From Ananas comosus (taxonomy: Eukaryota > Streptophyta > Magnoliopsida > Poales > Bromeliaceae): a DNA stretch of 64,000 bases. Position numbers and translations under genes: made by a program. Below are positions 59,806 through 64,000 of the stretch, in pieces. The notes under the pieces are model-generated. The model made no database searches. It was not told where the DNA came from and worked only from the letters and a program-made list of their open reading frames with translations. Every line of letters begins with the position of its first letter. The stretch's first letter is position 1. Location of the stretch: NCBI RefSeq assembly GCF_001540865.1, contig NC_033639.1, positions 7,862,432 through 7,926,431 on the forward strand, in the 5' to 3' direction.

Positions 59806-60315
59806 ATTAGGCTATATATATATCTATAGTACCGAGCCGGTACTATAGTGTTTGTTTTCGATCTTACGGGTGTTCAATATACGACCACACCGTTAAATAT
59901 GATCTAGGGTGAATTATTGTGAGAATAAAATTTTAGTTTTTTCGATATCGTTTACTTAGAAAATAAATTATATCAAAATAGACGTGGAAATGAATAATCT
60001 TTAAAAATTTGAGCATAGGACCTTTTAAATTCAAGATCAAGAATGTTAACCTTTAATCTATATAGTTTAAAGTATTTTCTATCAAAATTTAAAGAAATTT
60101 AGATTCTTCTACACCGTTAACTCTAAACTCGTCATAAAGCCATTGAAAATTGATCAATTTTGAAATAGTTTGATCATAAAGTAAACTATATCGAAAAAAT
60201 ATAAAATTTTATTTCTAAAAACTTTAAATACCCTAGATCAGTTTTAATGGTGTGATCGTTGATTTGAACGCCCTAAGATCGAAAACCAACACTATAGTAC
60301 CAGAGCTCGTACTAT
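59806..60315. mobile_element. Foldback MITE, family D (copy D2)
   Basis: Left ctatagtaccgagccggtac then tatagtgtttgttttcgatc; right gatcgaaaaccaacactata then gtaccagagctcgtactata. Uninterrupted sister of D1 (27934-31855); it defines the insertion point there. Confidence 0.85.
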
Positions 60316-60382
60316 ATATATATAGATATAATAATATATAATAGATAATATTAATATATATATATATACATATATATATATA

Positions 60383-60911
60383 GTAGGTCTTGTGTGCTAT
60401 TAGGAGCACGGAGGCCTCCGTGCTCCTAAGCCGTTTTCGATTATGGAGCTTCCAAATCGACGATCGGCTCCGTTACATTTAATCTAGTGTATTTGAAGTA
60501 TCTAGAAAATAAATTGTTTGATTTTTCAATATTATTTACCTAGCGATCGAAAGGATTCAAAATCAAAGGCTGAAAATAAAAATCTCAAAAAAAATGGTGA
60601 TATAGCGCTAAATTTTCGATCAGAGATATTGATCTTGCAGTAAATAGTACAAAGAATTTTCTATCAAAATTTTATCTGATTTGAATACTTCTACATCGTT
60701 AAACTTGCAAATGGTATATATCAACCGTAAAAAAGTATTGATTTTGAACCCTTTTGATCGCTAGGTAGATGATATCGAAAAATCGCAAAATTTATTTTCT
60801 AGATATTTCAAATACGCTAGATTAAGTCTAACGAAGCCGATCGTCAATTCGAAAACTCCATCATCATAGGAGCACGGAGGGGTCCGTGCTCCTAATAGCA
60901 CACAAGACCTA

Positions 60912-60912
<1 letters not shown>
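60383..60912. mobile_element. Foldback MITE, family A-like (copy A5) with distinct ends
   Basis: Perfect 16-bp ends GTAGGTCTTGTGTGCT / AGCACACAAGACCTAC, then attaggagcacggaggcctc on the left and ggggtccgtgctcctaatag on the right. The core matches family A (ccaaatcgacgatcggctcc, ttgaagtatctagaaaataa) although the ends do not. (TA)n on the left, (TC)n(TA)n on the right. Confidence 0.88.
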
Positions 60913-60944
<32 letters not shown>

Positions 60945-61172
60945 GTCCGGCTGCTATGTTATTAATAGTACCAAACATTTGGTGCTATCAAGTTTTCTGC
61001 CGTTAGATTAACCTCTTTAATTATTTTTACCCGTTAAATTATACTATTCAACCAACTACCCACTCAACCCTTGGGGACCCACATCATCATAACCGCATAT
61101 TTCTTAATCCAATGGCTAAAAAATTAATAGCACTAATAACTTGGTGCTATTGATAGTATTCCAGTCTAGTTC
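60945..61172. mobile_element. Short foldback MITE, family E (copy E7)
   Basis: Left GTCCGGCTGCTATGTTATTA then atagtaccaaacatttggtg; right aacttggtgctattgatagt then ATTCCAGTCTAG. Interior phrase aaccaactacccactcaacc. Microsatellites both sides. Confidence 0.8.
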
Positions 61173-61188
61173 TATATATATATATATA

Positions 61189-61732
61189 GGCCGTGGCTAC
61201 TATACTATTATGAGTATTGGAGTCATCGTACTCATAAGTTGTTTTCAATGATGAAGCTTCCGAATCGACGATCCACGCCGTTGAATATGATCTAGAGTAT
61301 TTGAAAATTTTAGAAAATAAATTTCGTAAATTTTCGAAATCATAATAAAGTCCATCAAGTGGGCATAAAATGAACAGTCAAAATCGAACGACGTCCTTAA
61401 AAAGGATGATCGGATCCTTCAATTCAAGATCAGAGTTATTGATCTTTATCTATATAGTGAATATAATTTTCTATCAAAAATTCAACAAATTCCGATTCTT
61501 TTACACCGTTAAACTAGCAAGTATCCCATACCGGCCGTTAAAAATTGTCAAATTTGTGACCTCTTGATCGTAAGGTAAATGATGTCGAAAAATTATAAAA
61601 TTTGATTTCTAGAAGTTTTAAATGCTGTAAATAATGTTTAACGGTGTGGTTCGTCGATTCGGAAGCTCTATCATCGAAAACAACTTATGAGTACCAGGGC
61701 GATCGTACTCATAATAGTATAGTAGCCGAACC
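61189..61732. mobile_element. Foldback MITE, family C (copy C2)
   Basis: Left CGTGGCTACTATACTATTAT then atcgtactcataagttgttt; right aaacaacttatgagtaccag then GTACTCATAATAGTATAGTA. Sister of C1 (26534). The small open frame 61370-61567 is inside it. Confidence 0.87.
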
Positions 61733-61758
61733 ATATATATATATATATATATATATAT

Positions 61759-62010
61759 GAGTCTGGCTACTATACTATCGATAGTACCAAGCCCTTGGTA
61801 CTATTGAGTTTTCTACCGTTAGATCTACCTTTTAATCATTTCCACCCGTTAGATTATATGATTAAACCAACCACCCTCTCAACCCTAGGGGACCACTATC
61901 AATTTAACCGGGGACCACTATCATCCTAACCGCACATCCTTTCATCCAACGGTCGAAAACTCAATAGTACTAAGGGCTTGGTACTATTGATAGTATAGTA
62001 GCATAATTCT
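61759..62010. mobile_element. Short foldback MITE, family E (copy E8)
   Basis: Left GAGTCTGGCTACTATACTAT then cgatagtaccaagcccttgg; right agggcttggtactattgata then GTATAGTAGCATAATTC. Contains a ~20-bp internal duplication (ggggaccactatc at about 61889 and 61911). (TA)n both sides. Confidence 0.83.
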
Positions 62011-62029
62011 ATATATATATATATATATA

Positions 62030-62258
62030 ATTGAGCTCCTATACTTTTAAAAGTACCAAGTCATTGGTGCTTGTAAGTTTTTAGCCCTTGGATTAAGGGA
62101 TGTGTGGTTAAGATGATGTGGGTCCCCTAGGGTTAAGTGGGTAGTTGGTTGAATAGTATAATCTAATGGGTGAAAATAATCAAAGGCGTAGATCTAACGG
62201 TAAAAAATTTACAAGTACTAAATATTTGGTACTTTTACAAGCACCATAGTCGGACTCT
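62030..62258. mobile_element. Short foldback MITE, family E (copy E9)
   Basis: Left TTGAGCTCCTATACTTTTAA then aagtaccaagtcattggtgc; right aaatatttggtacttttaca then AGCACCATAGTCGGACTC. (TA)n both sides. Confidence 0.78.
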
Positions 62259-62277
62259 ATATATATATATATATATA

Positions 62278-62492
62278 GAATTAGGCTGGAATACTATTAA
62301 TAGTAAAACGCTCTTTTTGCTATCAAGTTGATGATATTAGTCGGTTAGAGTTGAGTGGTCCCTCTAGGGTTGAGTGTTCCCTACTGGGTTATAGTATTTA
62401 ACTCAATGGTTAGAAATAATGAAAAGAGTTGATCCAAAGGCTAAAAAACTGGTAGCAACAATGGGATTTTGCTACTAATGGTAGCCCAGTCC

Positions 62493-62495
<3 letters not shown>
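62278..62495. mobile_element. Short foldback MITE, family E (copy E10)
   Basis: Left AATTAGGCTGGAATACTATT then aatagtaaaacgctcttttt; right gggattttgctactaatgg then TAGCCCAGTCCAAC. Close relative of E4 (15566). (TA)n on the left, (TC)n(TA)n on the right. Confidence 0.78.

Positions 62496-62580
<85 letters not shown>
62496..62580. repeat. (TC)n(TA)n compound microsatellite
   Basis: About 20 TC units and 22 TA units between E10 and E11. Confidence 0.95.
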
Positions 62581-62583
<3 letters not shown>

Positions 62584-62830
62584 CGGCTACTATACTCTTA
62601 TGAGTATAAACCCCTTTATACTTATAAATTTTCGGCCGTTAGATCTAATCCTTTGATCATTTTCTTCTGTTAAATCATACTATTCAACCAACCACCTACT
62701 CAATCCTAGGGGACCACTATCATCCTAATCGAAGATCGCTATCATCCTAACCACACATTTCTTCATCCATCGGCTGAAAATTTATAAGTACGAAAGGGTC
62801 TATACTCATAAGAGTATAGTAACCCTAGCC
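62581..62830. mobile_element. Short foldback MITE, family E (copy E11), 'actcttatgagt' ends
   Basis: Left GTGCGGCTACTATACTCTTA then tgagtataaacccctttat; right gggtctatactcataagag then TATAGTAACCCTAGCC. Carries C-type end words on an E-type interior (aaccaaccacctactcaatc). Confidence 0.82.
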
Positions 62831-63024
62831 TATATATATATGATATAGATTTTCGAGATCTTACCTATTAAATTTTGATTTAATGGTTGAAATTTTATAT
62901 GTAAATAAACTTTTTTAGAATTGAGTTGGGCTTAATATTTAGGTTGGACTAAAAATCAAATAACAAAAATCTATATTATGTATATATAATTATTTATTTA
63001 TATATATAAATATAAAATATATAT

Positions 63025-63169
63025 ATTCAAGCTGTTATCGAGCAGAACACGAGCGAGTTAACCCTAGCTCGTGTTCGACTCGTTTACTAAACGAGCGATT
63101 CGATCTCGAATTCATTTCGAGCTGAACATAAGCTGGCTCGCGAACAACGAGCTGGATCGCCACCCCTAC
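63025..63169. mobile_element. Repeat R, copy 2, right arm
   Basis: ctgttatcgagcagaacacg, agctcgtgttcgactcg and agctggctcgcgaacaac, ending GATCGCCACCCCTAC, which reversed reads GTAGGGGTGGCGATC and matches the R left end. Pairs with 58139-58300. Confidence 0.6.
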
Positions 63170-63256
63170 GTGTGTGTATGTGCAAGACAAGTGGGTTTGT
63201 TTGATTTGGGGATTTGATATGGAGAGATGTGATTTATTACTATTATTATTATTATT

Positions 63257-63399
63257 TTTGAGAGATAGATAGCATGCTACCCGCTTCATTTATTTCATTT
63301 AGAAATAAACTTAGCTGGAAATGTGAGTCAATTAGGATTCAAACTTGGGATCTCGGGTATCAACTACCAAGTTCTTTGCCACTTGTGCTAGAGACGGTC
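63257..63399 (-). mobile_element. tRNA-type SINE, copy 3, near full length
   Basis: On the minus strand: box-A-like TAGCACAAGTGG (63379-63390), box-B-like GTTTGAATCC (63335-63344), body, then GAAGCGGGTAGCATGCTATC and an A-rich tail. The A-to-B spacing (about 46 bases) suits a Pol III promoter of tRNA type. Flanks are (ATT)n on both sides, so the target-site duplication cannot be read cleanly. Confidence 0.78.
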
Positions 63400-64000
63400 A
63401 GTATTATTTTATTATTATTATTATTATAACACATAAAATGAGAAGAACCTAGGGCTTTCTCCTAGAAAATTATTTTTTAAAAAAAATAGATAAAATATTT
63501 ATTTTGGTTATTATCTATAACTATTATACATTCTTTTTTATTTTTAATGCAAAAATAATCATGCTCATCGGTACAATATGAGATGGTTATTATGTGTCAA
63601 TTATGTAGCTCATGTTGATAAATCCGTACCATCTATGTTGTTCGTGTCGACAAATAAAATATAATGTGCAAGATCATTCAAATTGAAGTATGGTTATCCA
63701 TCTAATCCTCTAAATTTTATATGTGTACAAGATTATTATAAAGCAGGCATAAAGAACTTTCTATATTTAATAACTATACAAAGGAATTAATGAATGTTTA
63801 CGCTCTCATAAAAATTTTTGAAGAATAATTCGCGGAAAAGAATATCAAGTTTTCAATAGGCAAAAAAAAAAAAATTATGGGCAATTGTGTTTGCTTAAAT
63901 GGTGCAAAATGGCGCGCGAAATGATTACTTAGTTAATTTTCTATATTGTTTAGGGTATGTATAGATTCATGTAGAACTACAAAAAATAGTTTTCTGACGA
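63400..64000. other. Right edge, no gene
   Basis: AT-rich DNA starting with (ATT)n. No open frame of note and no recognised repeat. Confidence 0.5.

Overview
The window is nuclear DNA of a flowering plant, most likely a monocot. The protein-coding parts are split by GT-AG introns, the first exons of two genes are very GC-rich while later exons are not, and the space between genes is AT-rich and packed with small transposons. The species cannot be named from the sequence alone.

Five genes were assembled exon by exon. At the left edge (2279-3818, +) are the last four exons of EMC7, a subunit of the ER membrane protein complex; its 5' exons lie outside or were not found. A long gene desert (about 3.8-32 kb) follows. 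Then come: a complete vacuolar H+-pyrophosphatase (32169-38196, +, 8 exons, 766 aa, K+-dependent type I); an unrecognised 172-aa coiled-coil protein (40337-41624, +, 2 exons); RNA polymerase II subunit RPB7 (43217-46460, -, 6 exons, 177 aa); the shared polymerase subunit RPB12 (47991-50898, +, 3 exons, 52 aa); and a 136-aa extremely acidic protein with a C-terminal basic tail (55619-56151, -, 2 coding exons). RPB7 and RPB12 stand head to head about 1.5 kb apart. RPB12 and the pyrophosphatase carry telo-box motifs (AAACCCTAA) in their leaders, and RPB7 has telomere-type repeats in intron 1.

The desert and the right end (58.1-63.4 kb) hold the unusual material. (1) A superfamily of foldback MITE-like elements sits almost always between (TA)n, (TC)n or (GT)n microsatellites. 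At least eleven stand in a row at 58.3-62.8 kb, and further groups lie at 15.6, 16.7-18.0, 25.0-25.6 and 26.3-31.9 kb. Their cores are related, but the short terminal 'words' differ between subfamilies and match at the two ends of one element. (2) Two of these clusters lie inside split copies of another repeat (R), whose arms are full of GAGC/GCTC words. (3) At 27.9-31.9 kb three elements are nested: an LTR element with only a broken gag inside a TTA-flanked Tourist-like MITE inside a foldback element. (4) Two 5'-truncated LINEs and three tRNA-type SINEs share a common 3' tail, which suggests that the SINE uses this LINE's machinery.

The rest of the long non-coding stretches consists of older MITEs (families G, H, I, J, K, Q), simple repeats and AT-rich DNA in which no gene was seen. 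No tRNA, rRNA or CRISPR array was found.
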